Source: Microbacterium sp. A20 (GTDB lineage Bacteria > Actinomycetota > Actinomycetes > Actinomycetales > Microbacteriaceae). From it: a stretch of DNA of 64,000 nucleotides. The notes below the pieces were generated by a model. It worked only from the letters and a program-made list of their open reading frames with translations. It made no database searches and had not been told where the DNA came from. Shown here piece by piece: positions 18,313 to 28,121 of the stretch (position 1 is its first letter; every line of letters starts with the position of its first letter). The position numbers were made by a program, and so were the translations under genes. The DNA lies in assembly GCF_004794515.1 (NCBI RefSeq), contig NZ_SSDF01000072.1:1-64000 (forward strand), written 5' to 3'.

Positions 18313-19056
18313 GTGCCCACCTACCGAGACGAAGCGGTGATCCTGCGCACTCACAAGCTCGGTGAGGCGGATCGCATCGTCACCATGCTCTCGCGGCGCC
18401 ACGGCAAGGTCCGCGCTGTCGCGAAGGGGGTGCGCCGCACGTCGTCGAAGTTCGGCGCCAGGCTCGAGCCGTTCATGGTCGCCGACGTGCAGCTGTATCA
18501 GGGGCGCTCGCTCGACATCGTGCAGCAGGCGGAATCGCTCGGCTCCTACGGCACGGACATCGCGGCGCACTACGACCGGTTCACCGCGGCGAACGCGATG
18601 GTGGAGACGGCCGACCGGCTGAGCGACGCCGAGGCCACCCCCGATCAGTACCTGCTCCTCGTGGGCGGGCTGAGGGCTCTGTCGCGCGGAGAGCACGTCG
18701 CGCGCAGCATCCTGGACTCCTATCTCCTGCGGGTCATGTCCCTCTCCGGATGGGCGCCCTCCCTCGATGAATGCGCGCGCTGTGGCACGCCGGGCCCGCA
18801 CTCCCGGTTCGTCGCGCAGCTGGGCGGACTGGTGTGCACGAACTGCGCCCCGGCCGGCAGCCCGCGCGTCGCCGAGCAGACGTTGACCCTGCTCCGCGCC
18901 TTGATCTCGGGTGAGTGGGACGTCATCGACGCGTCCCCGCACGCCGACACCGCAGCCGCGTCCGGACTCGTCTCCGCCTACGCCCAATGGCACCTGGAGC
19001 GCGGCATCCGCTCGCTCGCCCATGTGTCGGACATCTCGTCGGAAGGACCACGATGA
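18313..19056 (+). CDS. recO: DNA repair protein RecO
   Basis: A 247-residue recombination mediator of the RecFOR pathway that loads RecA and anneals single strands. The N-terminal OB fold ([21 protein letters not shown]) and the Arg/Lys-rich region ([19 protein letters not shown]) are canonical. A C-terminal zinc site is intact as CARC then CTNC, with 18 residues between the pairs. The GTG start is supported by GATAAT six bases upstream. Its stop overlaps the uppS start (ATGA), a common actinobacterial gene pair. Confidence 0.95.
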   Translation: MPTYRDEAVILRTHKLGEADRIVTMLSRRHGKVRAVAKGVRRTSSKFGARLEPFMVADVQLYQGRSLDIVQQAESLGSYGTDIAAHYDRFTAANAMVETADRLSDAEATPDQYLLLVGGLRALSRGEHVARSILDSYLLRVMSLSGWAPSLDECARCGTPGPHSRFVAQLGGLVCTNCAPAGSPRVAEQTLTLLRALISGEWDVIDASPHADTAAASGLVSAYAQWHLERGIRSLAHVSDISSEGPR

Positions 19057-19856
19057 GCCCGAAGCCCTACACGCACAAGGATGCGGTGCCATACCGCCCA
19101 CTGGATTGGACGGGCGTGCACCCGCCGGCGTTCCGGGCCGTGCCCGAGCACGTCGCGATCGTGATGGACGGCAACGGGCGCTGGGCCAACCGTCGGGGGC
19201 TCAACCGGATCGAAGGGCACAAAGCGGGCGAGGAGGTGCTGCTCGACGTCGTCGCCGGTGCCATCCAGGCCGGTGTGAAGCATCTCTCCGTGTACGCCTT
19301 CTCGACCGAGAACTGGGCGCGCTCTCCCGAGGAGGTGCGCTTCCTCATGGGTTACAACCGCGATGTGCTGCACCGCCGCCGCGACCAGCTCAACGAATGG
19401 GGGGTGCGCATCCGCTGGGCCGGCCGCAAGCCCCGTCTCTGGGGCAGCGTCATCAAAGAGCTGCAGCACGCGGAGCAGCTCACCCGCGGCAACGACGTGC
19501 TCACCCTCACGATGTGCGTCAACTACGGCGGCAGGGTCGAGCTCGTCGACGCGATGCGGGCCATCGCCGAGGACGTCGCCGCCGGTCGGGTGAAGCCGAA
19601 GGCCATCACCGAGAAGATGATCCGCCGGAACCTGTACGTGCCGGACATGCCCGACGTCGACCTGTTCCTACGAAGCTCGGGGGAGCAGCGCACCTCGAAC
19701 TTCCTGCTGTGGGAGTCGGCGTACGCCGAGATGGTCTTCCTCGACACCCTGTGGCCGGACTTCTCGCGCGAGGAGCTCTGGCGCGCGATCGACATCTACC
19801 TGTCTCGGGACCGTCGCTTCGGCGGGGCGATCGACACCCCGGACGCTCCCGCCTGA
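19053..19856 (+). CDS. uppS: Isoprenyl transferase (polyprenyl diphosphate synthase, cis)
   Basis: A 267-residue cis-prenyltransferase that makes the polyprenyl diphosphate carrier for peptidoglycan and wall polymers. Conserved regions I ([14 protein letters not shown]), III (YAFSTENW) and V ([20 protein letters not shown]) are all present, with the catalytic Asp in region I. Chain length cannot be read from the sequence; actinobacteria often have two paralogues, one short- and one long-chain. Coupled to recO by a four-base overlap. Confidence 0.95.
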   Translation: MSPKPYTHKDAVPYRPLDWTGVHPPAFRAVPEHVAIVMDGNGRWANRRGLNRIEGHKAGEEVLLDVVAGAIQAGVKHLSVYAFSTENWARSPEEVRFLMGYNRDVLHRRRDQLNEWGVRIRWAGRKPRLWGSVIKELQHAEQLTRGNDVLTLTMCVNYGGRVELVDAMRAIAEDVAAGRVKPKAITEKMIRRNLYVPDMPDVDLFLRSSGEQRTSNFLLWESAYAEMVFLDTLWPDFSREELWRAIDIYLSRDRRFGGAIDTPDAPA

Positions 19857-19967
19857 GCCCGGAGCCACCGCTCGGTCTCGCGGGGATCCCGGAGTCGGAC
19901 GATCGTGAGGTGCGGGAAGCGCAGGGGCCTCGGAATAGCTCATAGGCGCATGCGGTTGGATGAAAGT

Positions 19968-20642
19968 GTGACTGAACCCATCTCCATCGACATCTGGTCC
20001 GACATCGCCTGCCCCTGGTGCTACATCGGCAAGCGCAACCTCGAGAAGGGTCTCGAAGCGGTCGCCGCCGATGAGGACGCGCCGCAGGTCAACATCACGT
20101 TCCACTCGTTCGAGCTGTCGCCCGACACCCCGGTCGACTTCGACGGCGACGAGATCGACTTCCTCGCGGGGCACAAGGGCATGCCGCGGGAGCAGGTCGA
20201 GCAGATGCTATCGAACGTGACCGGTGTCGCGGCGAACGCGGGGCTCGAGTACCGCTTCGACATCCTGCAGCACACCAACACCGTGAAGGCGCACGAGCTG
20301 CTGCACTTCGCGAAGGCCGAGGGGCTGCAGCACGAGATGGAGGAGCGGCTCATGTCCGCCTACTTCACCGAGGGCAAGCACGTCGGGCGCATCGATGACC
20401 TCGTCGCCCTCGCGACTGAGGTGGGCCTCGACGCCGACCGCGCCCGTGCGGCGCTCGAGAGCGAGCAGTACCTCCCGGCCGTGCGTCAGGATCAGGCGCA
20501 GGCGCGGGCCTACGGCATCCAGGGCGTGCCGTTCTTCGTGGTCGACGGCCAGTACGGCATCAGCGGTGCGCAGCCGCCGGAGGCATTCGAGAACGTGATC
20601 CGCGACCTCTGGGCCAAGCGGGACGAACCCGTCGAGGCCTGA
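19968..20642 (+). CDS. DsbA family oxidoreductase (FrnE-like)
   Basis: A 224-residue thioredoxin-fold protein. The redox motif CPWC occurs near residue 17 in SDIACPWCYIGK, and the cis-proline loop is GIQGVPFFVVDG near residue 185. This matches the cytoplasmic FrnE/2-hydroxychromene isomerase-like branch; no signal peptide is present, so it is not a periplasmic DsbA. I chose the GTG at 19968 (preceded by GGATGAAA); the ATG at 19950 would add six residues. A strong terminator follows. Substrate proteins or small molecules unknown. Confidence 0.88.
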   Translation: MTEPISIDIWSDIACPWCYIGKRNLEKGLEAVAADEDAPQVNITFHSFELSPDTPVDFDGDEIDFLAGHKGMPREQVEQMLSNVTGVAANAGLEYRFDILQHTNTVKAHELLHFAKAEGLQHEMEERLMSAYFTEGKHVGRIDDLVALATEVGLDADRARAALESEQYLPAVRQDQAQARAYGIQGVPFFVVDGQYGISGAQPPEAFENVIRDLWAKRDEPVEA

Positions 20643-20665
20643 GATCGACGGCAACGCGCATACGG

Positions 20666-20702
20666 AGACGGCGGGAACCCGAACGGGTTCCCGCCGTCTT
20701 CC
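20666..20702. terminator. Strong terminator between convergent genes
   Basis: AGACGGCGGGAACCCG and its perfect complement form a 16-bp stem, with a very small loop, followed by TTCCTGTCT. It lies between the FrnE-like gene and the convergent phosphoesterase gene and could work in both directions. Confidence 0.88.
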
Positions 20703-20712
20703 TGTCTGAGCG

Positions 20713-21909
20713 TCAGATCCGCTGCTGGCGCGGGCCCAGCGGCAGCGGCTGCATCGGCTGGTCGTTCGCGGTGAGATCGATGCCGAGCTCGCGCGCGTAC
20801 ACGACGCGCGTCGCGATCGTCACCTCGTCACCGGCTTCCTTGAGCTCGAAGACCCGTCCGCCGCGCATGCGGTTGCGCTCGGCGCCGTCGAGACCGTACG
20901 CGCCGAAGCCGGTTCCTGGGGCGTAGCCGAGCATGACGCCGTAGTAGTCGCCCACGTAGTCGTTGATGTGGTCGTGGCCGACGAACACGCCCTTCACGTC
21001 GCCGCGCTCGAGGATCGCGTTGAACATCCCCGAGTTGAACGGGCCGGGGCATTCGTCCTCGTTGCGCTCTCCGACGATTCCGTGTCGTGCCCTGCCGCGT
21101 GCGGCATCGGCCTCGGTGCGGGTGTCGACGCCGCCCCACCACATGAAGCGGTGCTCCCAGAGGGCGATGTGCAGGAACATCAGCCCCGGCACCTTGCGCC
21201 CGCGACGCCGCTCGAGCTGCTGCGACTGCTCGCGGTACCAGGCCACCTGGTCCATCCGCAGCCAGTCCCAGGTCGGGTATCCGGCGAAGTCCTGGCCGTC
21301 GATGGTGCCGGGGGCGTAGCGCCCCGAGTCCATCAGCCACAGGGCGAACGCCTCGCGGTTCTTCCGGGCAGCCGAGCCGATCGAGACGATCGTGTTGCTG
21401 GTGCCGGTCACGCCCCGCGTGCTCTCGGCGTTCACGTTGTACTCGTACGAGCGATAGATCTTCAGCATCCCCGCCTCGTCGACGCCCGACTGCGGGAGCG
21501 AGTCCTCGTCGTGGTTGCCGTAGGTGACCGCCCAGGGGATCCGCCGGGACTCCATCGGCGTGACGACGTTGTTGATCGCCTGCTTGACGGCGAGCCGGGT
21601 CTCGCATCCGCCGGTGATCACGTCGCCGTTGATCACCACGAAGTCGGGCTTCTCCTGGTCGAGCACCTTCTCCATCAGCTCGACCGTGCGGCGGTCGGTG
21701 AGCTCATCGTCCTGTGTGTCGTTGAACTGGACCACCTTGAAGGTGCCGTCGGCGCGGAACCGCAGGCCTCGGCCGGATCCGGCGCCCGCCGGGGCGATGT
21801 CGGAGGCCGCGGCGGCCTGGGCGGTGCCGAGGGGCAGGGCGGTGCCGAGAGCGCCGAGCGCTCCGGCGGTGAGGACGGTGCGTCGGCTGATCGGCAGGCG
21901 GTCGGTCAT
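20713..21909 (-). CDS. Tat-exported calcineurin-like metallophosphoesterase
   Basis: A 398-residue secreted phosphoesterase. The N-terminus carries a twin-arginine signal (SRRTVLTAGALGALG) with an Ala-rich cleavage region near residue 35. Metal-site blocks are NGD (VVINGDV), GNHD (TYGNHDE), an inner His (FLHIALWEH) and GHDH (VFVGHDH). The first block reads NDTQD instead of the usual DxH, so His is replaced by Gln. The enzyme may act on phosphate esters outside the cell. A ribosome site (GAAGGAG) precedes the ATG. It is a single-gene unit, downstream of gpx on the same strand. Confidence 0.87.
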   Translation of the reverse strand: MTDRLPISRRTVLTAGALGALGTALPLGTAQAAAASDIAPAGAGSGRGLRFRADGTFKVVQFNDTQDDELTDRRTVELMEKVLDQEKPDFVVINGDVITGGCETRLAVKQAINNVVTPMESRRIPWAVTYGNHDEDSLPQSGVDEAGMLKIYRSYEYNVNAESTRGVTGTSNTIVSIGSAARKNREAFALWLMDSGRYAPGTIDGQDFAGYPTWDWLRMDQVAWYREQSQQLERRRGRKVPGLMFLHIALWEHRFMWWGGVDTRTEADAARGRARHGIVGERNEDECPGPFNSGMFNAILERGDVKGVFVGHDHINDYVGDYYGVMLGYAPGTGFGAYGLDGAERNRMRGGRVFELKEAGDEVTIATRVVYARELGIDLTANDQPMQPLPLGPRQQRI

Positions 21910-22052
21910 GCGTGGTCTCCTTCGTCTTCGGCGATGTTCGCCGCGGTGAGACTAGGGATGCCAGATGGCGTCGGGCTGACGAGGGGGTGAACGAGACCCG
22001 TGTTCGCGGGCGGATCAGCGGAGGGCGCGGTTGACGCGGAGGTGAACGACGG

Positions 22053-22067
22053 CCGACACCGTGTCGG
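22053..22067. terminator. Small perfect hairpin after glutathione peroxidase gene
   Basis: CCGACAC-C-GTGTCGG lies 13 bases after the peroxidase stop on the minus strand. It may be a weak terminator or an operator; the one-base centre favours a protein-binding palindrome. Confidence 0.35.
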
Positions 22068-22079
22068 ATCCGCCCTGGT

Positions 22080-22574
22080 TCAGCGGGTCAGCGCTGCTTC
22101 GATCGCGCTGACGATCTCGGGGGCGTCCGGCTTCTGCTTCGGACGGAACCGCAGCACGTCGCCGTCGGGCAGCACGAGGAACTTCTCGAAGTTCCACTCG
22201 ACACGGCCGGCCTTGCCACCCGCGTCCGGGGTCTCCTTGAGCGCCTTGTACAGCTCCGAGGCGTTCTTGCCGTTCACCTTGACCTTGTCTGTGACGGGGA
22301 AGGAGACGCCGTAGGTCGTCGAGCAGAACTCGAGGATCTCGTCCACGGAGCCCGGCTCCTGGCCGAAGAACTGGTTGCAGGGGAAGCCGACGACGGTGAA
22401 GCCGCGGTCGCCGTAGAGGCGCTGCAGTTCCTCGAGCTGCTCGTACTGCGGGGTGAGGCCGCACTTGGACGCCACGTTGACCACCAGCACCACGTCGGCG
22501 CCGAGATCGTCGAGCGTCTTCTCCTCGCCCTTCGCATCGGTGAACGGGATCGAACGGAGCGCGGAATCGGTCAT
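22080..22574 (-). CDS. Glutathione peroxidase family (thiol peroxidase)
   Basis: A 164-residue peroxidase. The catalytic tetrad is recognisable: Cys in NVASKCGLT, Gln in CNQFFGQEPG and Trp with Asn in VEWNFEKF. The active residue is Cys rather than selenocysteine. Actinobacteria generally lack glutathione, so the reductant is more probably thioredoxin or mycothiol-linked. The ATG at 22574 is supported by TAAGCT (22581-22586) six bases upstream; the GTG at 22580 would abut the hexamer. Confidence 0.93.
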   Translation of the reverse strand: MTDSALRSIPFTDAKGEEKTLDDLGADVVLVVNVASKCGLTPQYEQLEELQRLYGDRGFTVVGFPCNQFFGQEPGSVDEILEFCSTTYGVSFPVTDKVKVNGKNASELYKALKETPDAGGKAGRVEWNFEKFLVLPDGDVLRFRPKQKPDAPEIVSAIEAALTR

Positions 22575-22580
22575 ATTCAC

Positions 22581-22586
22581 AGCTTA
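22581..22586 (-). promoter_or_regulatory. Probable -10 element of the peroxidase gene
   Basis: TAAGCT on the minus strand ends six bases before the ATG at 22574. Confidence 0.45.
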
Positions 22587-22633
22587 GGTCGCAGCATCCC
22601 TCCTGGCTCCGCGTCTGGGAGAATGGACAGGAC

Positions 22634-23788
22634 ATGACTATCGCCACCGCCCCCGCCCGCCCCCTTCGCATCGGCCCGATCGACCTCGACGTGCCGGTCG
22701 TCCTCGCACCCATGGCGGGTATCACCAACACCGCCTTCCGGCGCCTCTGCCGCGAGTACGGCGCCGGGCTCTACGTGAGCGAGATGATCACCTCGCGTGC
22801 GCTGGTCGAGCGCAACGAGACGACCATGCGGCTGATCCGACACCACGAGTCGGAGACCCCGCGGTCCATCCAGCTCTACGGAGTCGACCCGAAGACGATC
22901 GCCGAGGCCGTGCGCATCATCGTCGCGGAAGACCACGCCGACCACATCGACCTCAACTTCGGGTGTCCTGTGCCGAAGGTCACCCGCCGCGGCGGGGGAG
23001 CAGCGCTTCCCTGGAAATCGAAGCTGTTCGCCGACATCGTCGACCAGGCCGTCAAGGCCGCGGGTGACGTGCCGCTCACGGTCAAGATGCGCAAGGGAAT
23101 CGACAAGGATCACCTGACCTTCCTCGACGCCGGGCGCGCGGCGGAGGATGCCGGTGCGGCCGCCGTGGCCCTGCACGCGCGCACCGCCGGCGAGTTCTAC
23201 TCCGGTCACGCCGACTGGAACGCGATCGGCGAGCTGAAGCAGGCCGTCACGAGCATCCCCGTGCTGGGCAACGGCGACATCTGGTCCGCCGACGATGCCG
23301 TGCGCATGATGGCGCAGACCGACTGCGACGGCGTCGTGGTCGGACGTGGCTGCCTCGGGCGGCCGTGGCTGTTCGGTGAGCTCGCCACCGCATTCGGCGG
23401 CGAGGGCAAGACGGTCGATGCCACCCTCGGGTTCGTCGCGGATGCCTTCCGTCGGCATGCCGAGCTGTTGGTGGAGTTCTTCGAGGACGAGGATCGCGGG
23501 TGCCGCGACATCCGCAAACACGTCTCCTGGTACTTCAAGGGATACCCGGTCGGCGGCGATATCCGCACCGGGCTCGCCACCGCATCCAGCCTCGCCGAGA
23601 TCGATGACCTCCTCGGGCGCCTCGATCACACCGCCCCATATCCCGGTGCGGATGCCGAGGGGCAGCGCGGACGCTCCGGGCACCCGAAGCGCACGGCACT
23701 GCCGGACAAGTGGCTGGAATCGCGAGAGCTCGCCTCGTCGGCCTCGGAGATGATGCGTGGAGCGGAGATCGAGAACAGTGGCGGTTGA
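22634..23788 (+). CDS. dusB: tRNA-dihydrouridine synthase (DusB-like)
   Basis: A 384-residue flavoenzyme that reduces uridines in tRNA to dihydrouridine using NADPH. The TIM barrel starts with LAPMAGITNTAFRRLC; the catalytic Cys lies in LNFGCPVPKV near residue 115, and FMN-binding GNGDIW and VVGRGCLGRPW follow. The C-terminal helical domain is present, so length is complete. The start has AGGAC upstream. It overlaps dgt by about 11 bases and begins the dusB-dgt-dnaG operon. Confidence 0.94.
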   Translation: MTIATAPARPLRIGPIDLDVPVVLAPMAGITNTAFRRLCREYGAGLYVSEMITSRALVERNETTMRLIRHHESETPRSIQLYGVDPKTIAEAVRIIVAEDHADHIDLNFGCPVPKVTRRGGGAALPWKSKLFADIVDQAVKAAGDVPLTVKMRKGIDKDHLTFLDAGRAAEDAGAAAVALHARTAGEFYSGHADWNAIGELKQAVTSIPVLGNGDIWSADDAVRMMAQTDCDGVVVGRGCLGRPWLFGELATAFGGEGKTVDATLGFVADAFRRHAELLVEFFEDEDRGCRDIRKHVSWYFKGYPVGGDIRTGLATASSLAEIDDLLGRLDHTAPYPGADAEGQRGRSGHPKRTALPDKWLESRELASSASEMMRGAEIENSGG

Positions 23789-25163
23789 TCCTCAGGTCGG
23801 CCTGCGTGCCGACGGCTACGACGCTCGCGACGCCGAGCGCTTCTTCGCCGAGACCCATCGATCCGAGCGCAACGATTTCGCCCGTGACCGCGCCCGCGTG
23901 CTGCACTCCGCCGCCCTGCGTCGGCTCGCCGCGAAGACGCAGGTGCTGAGCCCCGCGAGCACAGCCGACTTCGCCCGCAATCGACTCACCCATTCGCTCG
24001 AGGTCGCGCAGGTCGGGCGGGAACTCGCTGTCGCTCTCGGCGTCTCGGCCGATGTGGTCGACACCGCCTGCCTGAGCCATGACCTGGGCCACCCGCCGTT
24101 CGGACACAACGGCGAGCGCGCGCTCAACGAGTGGGCGGCTCCGATCGGCGGGTTCGAGGGCAACGCCCAGTCGCTGCGCATCCTCTCCCGGCTCGAGGCC
24201 AAGGTGCTCGACGACGATGACCGCTCGGTCGGTCTGAACCTGACCCGCGCCAGCCTGGACGCGACGTGCAAGTACCCGTGGACGGTCGACAGCCCGGTGC
24301 CCGACCCCGGCGGGCGGCTCAAGTTCGGCGTGTATCCCGAGGACGAGGCCGTCTTCCGCTGGATGCGCGAGGGTGCCCCCGGACGCCTGCGCTGCATCGA
24401 GGCCGAGATCATGGATCTCTCCGACGACATCGCGTACTCGGTGCACGACTTCGAAGACGCGATCGTCAACGGGTACGTCGACGTGGCGCAGCTCGCCGAT
24501 CCGAGCGCTCACGACGCGCTCCTCGGCCGCATCCAGCAGTGGGTCGGATACGACTTCACTCGCGACGAGCTGGCGGATGCGCTGTACCGCCTGTCGTCCC
24601 AGCCGATGTGGCTGGCGTCCTTCGACCGCTCGCGGCAGGCGCTCGCCCGGCTCAAGAACCTCACGAGCGACTTGATCGGCCGATTCGCCAAAGCCGCGGT
24701 CGCCGCCACCAAGGAGGCCTACGGGACCACGGCCCTGGTGCGCTACAACGCCCACGTGATCGTGCCCCGGGTGATCGAGGTCGAGATCGCCGTGCTCAAG
24801 GGCATCATGGGGCAGGCCATCGTCACGATCGAGGCCCGCAAGGGCGTGTACAAGGAGCAGCGGCGTGTTCTGACGCGGCTCGCCGAGGCGCTCTGGTCGA
24901 CCGACGCTCTGTGGTCCGCCGGATCCGACGTGCTCGAGCCCGCGTTCGCTGCCGACTTCATCGCGGCGGAGAGCGATGCCGAGCGTGCCAGGGTGGTCGT
25001 CGATCAGATCGCGAGCCTCACCGACCAGAGCGCGATCGATTGGCACAACCGGCTAGTCGGAGAGATCGATCCTGCCGAGGTCGGTATCTGGACTCCTCGT
25101 CATGCCCGACCCGGGGCTCGGGCGCACGCCGAGAGGCGGCCCGTCGCCGAAGGGGCACACTGA
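23778..25163 (+). CDS. dgt: Deoxyguanosinetriphosphate triphosphohydrolase-like protein
   Basis: A 461-residue HD-domain enzyme that splits dNTPs, typically dGTP, to nucleoside and triphosphate. The HD metal site is seen as [25 protein letters not shown] and, further on, [15 protein letters not shown]. This is the type-2 dGTPase form usual in actinobacteria, where it precedes dnaG. The GTG at 23778 gives the smallest overlap with dusB. It ends in ATGA overlap with dnaG, which links dNTP control with primase expression. Confidence 0.93.
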   Translation: MAVDPQVGLRADGYDARDAERFFAETHRSERNDFARDRARVLHSAALRRLAAKTQVLSPASTADFARNRLTHSLEVAQVGRELAVALGVSADVVDTACLSHDLGHPPFGHNGERALNEWAAPIGGFEGNAQSLRILSRLEAKVLDDDDRSVGLNLTRASLDATCKYPWTVDSPVPDPGGRLKFGVYPEDEAVFRWMREGAPGRLRCIEAEIMDLSDDIAYSVHDFEDAIVNGYVDVAQLADPSAHDALLGRIQQWVGYDFTRDELADALYRLSSQPMWLASFDRSRQALARLKNLTSDLIGRFAKAAVAATKEAYGTTALVRYNAHVIVPRVIEVEIAVLKGIMGQAIVTIEARKGVYKEQRRVLTRLAEALWSTDALWSAGSDVLEPAFAADFIAAESDAERARVVVDQIASLTDQSAIDWHNRLVGEIDPAEVGIWTPRHARPGARAHAERRPVAEGAH

Positions 25164-27022
25164 TGCCACGCATCCGGCAGGCCGATGTCGACGAGGTCAA
25201 GGCGCGCACGAACATCGCCGACATCGTCGGTGAGCGCGTCGCGCTGAAGTCGGCGGGCGTGGGTTCGCTCAAGGGGCTGTGCCCGTTCCACGACGAGAAG
25301 AGCCCGAGTTTCCACGTGCGCCAGCAGGTGGGGTACTACCACTGCTTCGGCTGCGGCGAGTCGGGTGACGTGTACTCGTTCCTGCGGGAGATGGACCATG
25401 TCAGCTTCACGGAGGCGGTCGAGCGTCTCGCTGGCCGCATCGGGTACACGCTGCACTACGAAGACGGGGGAGCGGCACCCGAGACCAGTGGGCGCAGTCG
25501 TCTCTATGCCGCGAACACCGCGGCCGCGGAGTTCTTCCGCGCGCAGCTGCTGACCCCGGATGCCGAGGCCGGCCGCCGGTTTCTCGGGGAGCGCGGCTTC
25601 GATGCCGGAGCCGCCGCGCATTTCGGTGTCGGCTTCGCGCCGCGCGGCTGGGACGGCATGCTCAAGGCGCTCACCGCGCAAGGCTTCACACGCGAAGAGC
25701 TGAGCAACGCCGGACTGGTCTCCACCGGACAGCGCGGCGTCTACGACCGGTTCCGCGGACGCCTGGTATGGCCGATCCGCGATGTGTCGGGGCAGACGAT
25801 CGGCTTCGGCGCGCGCAAGCTCTTCGACGACGACAACGGCCCGAAGTACCTGAACACCCCTGAGACCCCGATCTACAAGAAGGCTCAGGTGCTCTACGGG
25901 CTCGACCTCGCCAAGCGCGACATCGCACGCGGCGACCCCCGGCGAGTCGTCGTGGTCGAGGGGTACACCGATGTGATGGCCTGTCACCTCGCCGGCCTCA
26001 CCACCGCCATCGCGACGTGTGGCACGGCCTTCGGCACCGACCACATCAAGGTGCTGCGGCGTGTGATGGGTGATGACAACGCGTCGGGCGAAGTCGTCTT
26101 CACCTTCGACGGCGACGAGGCCGGCCAGAAGGCCGCGCTGCGAGCGTTTACGGAAGACGATCGGTTCAACGCGCAGACGTTCGTGGCGGTGGCGCCCGAC
26201 GGGCTCGACCCGTGCGATCTGCGCCTCCAGCGCGGCGATGCGGCCGTGCGGGGTCTGATGGACACCAAGCAGCCGATGTTCGAGTTCGCGATCGATCGCA
26301 AGCTGGGCGGTTTCGACCTCGCAACCGTCGAGGGGCGCGTCGGTGCGCTGAGGGCTGCGGCGCCGATCGTGGCCGAGATCCGCGATCAGCTTCTTCGTCC
26401 GGGTTACGAGCGTGTCCTGGCACGGCGACTCGGGATGGATCCGACGGAGGTGCGCAGCGAGGTCGAGCGGGCGGCACGCGGCGGTTCCACGCCGCAGCAT
26501 CCGCGTCGCGAAGTTCCGCAGGTCGATCCCGCCACCGGTGCGTCGGTCGTGGCACCGGTCACCCTCGCGAGCCTTCCACGCACCCCCGATGTCGCGGTCG
26601 AGCGTGACGCGCTGATGGGCGCTCTGCAGTACGGGCATCAGGTCGATCAGGCACTCCTGAGCCGAGCGCTGGGCATGCCGTTCCGCACCCCCGGTCTCGA
26701 CGCCGTGCGCGAAGCCGTGGCGTCAGCACCCGACCGCACCAGGGCCGGCTGGGTGACGGAGGCTGTCAACAGCGTCCGCGAGCCTTACCGTTCGCTGGCG
26801 GGTGAGCTGCTGATGACGCCTTTCCCCGCTCGCGACGAGGAGCGCGCCGTCGCCACTGTCGCCGACCTCGCCCGACGACTCGTCCTGCGTCAGCTCGAGC
26901 GTGACAAGCAGGAGCTCCTCGGCGCCGTGCAGCGGGTGCCGGCCGATTCCGACGGTGGCCGTGCGTTGCGGATGCGCCTGCGCGACATCGATGCCGAGCG
27001 TCAGAGGTTCGCCGAGTCGTAA
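25163..27022 (+). CDS. dnaG: DNA primase DnaG
   Basis: A 619-residue primase that makes RNA primers at the replication fork. The N-terminal zinc finger is CPFH then CFGC with the expected spacing (residues about 39-65). The RNA polymerase domain follows, and the TOPRIM domain has [10 protein letters not shown] near residue 265 and FTFDGDEAG near 310. The C-terminal helicase-binding region (from about residue 440) is Ala-rich. Length is normal. The ATG overlaps the dgt stop. Bacterial dnaG often lies with rpoD; here the next gene is an ABC ATPase. Confidence 0.97.
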   Translation: MPRIRQADVDEVKARTNIADIVGERVALKSAGVGSLKGLCPFHDEKSPSFHVRQQVGYYHCFGCGESGDVYSFLREMDHVSFTEAVERLAGRIGYTLHYEDGGAAPETSGRSRLYAANTAAAEFFRAQLLTPDAEAGRRFLGERGFDAGAAAHFGVGFAPRGWDGMLKALTAQGFTREELSNAGLVSTGQRGVYDRFRGRLVWPIRDVSGQTIGFGARKLFDDDNGPKYLNTPETPIYKKAQVLYGLDLAKRDIARGDPRRVVVVEGYTDVMACHLAGLTTAIATCGTAFGTDHIKVLRRVMGDDNASGEVVFTFDGDEAGQKAALRAFTEDDRFNAQTFVAVAPDGLDPCDLRLQRGDAAVRGLMDTKQPMFEFAIDRKLGGFDLATVEGRVGALRAAAPIVAEIRDQLLRPGYERVLARRLGMDPTEVRSEVERAARGGSTPQHPRREVPQVDPATGASVVAPVTLASLPRTPDVAVERDALMGALQYGHQVDQALLSRALGMPFRTPGLDAVREAVASAPDRTRAGWVTEAVNSVREPYRSLAGELLMTPFPARDEERAVATVADLARRLVLRQLERDKQELLGAVQRVPADSDGGRALRMRLRDIDAERQRFAES

Positions 27023-27058
27023 CGCCGACCGGCACCGCGAAGAAGGCAGGATGGACAT

Positions 27059-27832
27059 ATGTCCCGCAGGCCAGAATCCACGAACGCGATCGATTGCTCG
27101 GATCTGGTGATCGACCGTATCGGCCACGGGATGCCGAACCGCGCCGTCGACGGCGTCACCTTCGCTCTCGCTCCCGGGGGACTGATCTGCGTCGCCGGTC
27201 CCACGGGATCCGGGAAGTCGACGCTGGTCGCGGCTCTCGCAGGTTCCACCGACCCCTCGGTGAAGGTCGTCGGTGGAAGCGCGCAGGTGTGCGGCGTCGA
27301 TGTGCGCCGGCCGGGACGCAAACACCGCATCCTGACCTACCGCACCGGCTTCGTGCCGCAGGGGGCGGGGGCCGACCTGCCGCCGCGCTTGACCGTGAAC
27401 GAGGTCATCGCCGAGCCGATCCTCGTCCGCGAGCGCAAGGTCAACACCAAGGCGCTCTCGATCCGTGTGGCGACGCTCCTGGACGAGCTGCACCTTCCGC
27501 TCGGCACCGCGGCCAAGTTCCCGTACGAGCTCAGCGCCGGAATGCGTCAGCGGGTCGCGATCGCGCGTTCGTTCGTCCTGGAGCCGAAGGTGCTGATCGC
27601 CGACGAGATCCTCGCGAACCTCGATCTCGAAGTGCGGCCGGTGGTCTTCGACGCCATCACCCGACGCCGGAAGGAGCAGGGGATGGCAGCGCTGCTCGTC
27701 ACCAACGATGCGGACTTCATTCGCGAGCTCAACGCCGAGACGCTCATGCTGCGCGCCGGTCACGTGGTCGCCCGCGGCGTCGGACGCGACCTGCTGTGGG
27801 TGCCGAATGCGGAGTCGGATTCCCGCCGCTGA
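27059..27832 (+). CDS. Solo ABC-type ATPase domain protein
   Basis: A 257-residue ABC ATP-binding protein with no permease or binding protein next to it. Walker A is GPTGSGKST near residue 50, Walker B is VLIADEIL near 180, and the Q-loop region is GFVPQGAG. The signature motif reads LSAGM where most ABC proteins have LSGGQ. The Walker B acidic pair is Asp-Glu as normal, and the switch His is replaced by Asn in TNDAD. The general layout resembles dipeptide-type ATPases. A -10-like CAGGAT ends six bases before the ATG. Cargo unknown. Confidence 0.78.
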   Translation: MSRRPESTNAIDCSDLVIDRIGHGMPNRAVDGVTFALAPGGLICVAGPTGSGKSTLVAALAGSTDPSVKVVGGSAQVCGVDVRRPGRKHRILTYRTGFVPQGAGADLPPRLTVNEVIAEPILVRERKVNTKALSIRVATLLDELHLPLGTAAKFPYELSAGMRQRVAIARSFVLEPKVLIADEILANLDLEVRPVVFDAITRRRKEQGMAALLVTNDADFIRELNAETLMLRAGHVVARGVGRDLLWVPNAESDSRR

Positions 27833-27928
27833 GAACGACACGCCCGGCATCCGCGAAGGGTGCCCCGGTGTCATGAAGTCGGTCCGGAGTTTGCTAAGCT
27901 TGTCGAGTTGCCCGCTGAGCGGGCACAT

Positions 27929-28001
27929 TCCTCGGTAGCTCAATTGGCAGAGCAGCCGGCTGTTAACCGGCAGGTTCTTGGTTCGAGTCCAAGCCGGGGA
28001 G
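27929..28001 (+). tRNA. tRNA-Asn (GTT)
   Basis: A 73-base cloverleaf. The acceptor TCCTCGG pairs with CCGGGGA (one G-U pair), the anticodon stem is GCCGG/CCGGC with loop CTGTTAA, giving anticodon GTT, and the T arm is CTTGG-TTCGAGT-CCAAG. Discriminator is G. The CCA tail is encoded at 28002-28004. Confidence 0.97.
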
Positions 28002-28004
28002 CCA

Positions 28005-28040
28005 ACGAGAAAACCCCCTCCACGGAGGGGGTTTTCTCGT
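28005..28040. terminator. Terminator after tRNA-Asn
   Basis: ACGAGAAAACCCCCTC and its perfect complement around a CACG loop, with TTTT inside the 3' arm. It starts right after the encoded CCA. Confidence 0.92.
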
Positions 28041-28066
28041 TCCCGGCGGGGTCGAGCGGCCGATGC

Positions 28067-28106
28067 GACGAGAAGAGCCCCTTCGATCGAAGGGGCTCTT
28101 CTCGTC
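28067..28106. terminator. Terminator of the adh-permease operon
   Basis: GACGAGAAGAGCCCCTT and its perfect 17-base complement flank a CGATCG loop. It lies 15 bases beyond the permease stop on the minus strand and insulates it from the tRNA. Confidence 0.88.
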
Positions 28107-28121
28107 AGCGGCGAGGCGGGG

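Noticed and set aside
22581..22586. GTG at 22580 as glutathione peroxidase start
   Set aside because: The codon touches the -10 hexamer, so the RNA would start downstream of it. The ATG at 22574 has the expected six-base gap.
27929..28004. Phage or island attachment site at tRNA-Asn
   Set aside because: No integrase gene, no repeated tRNA 3' end and no change of gene content is visible nearby. Terminators directly flank the tRNA.
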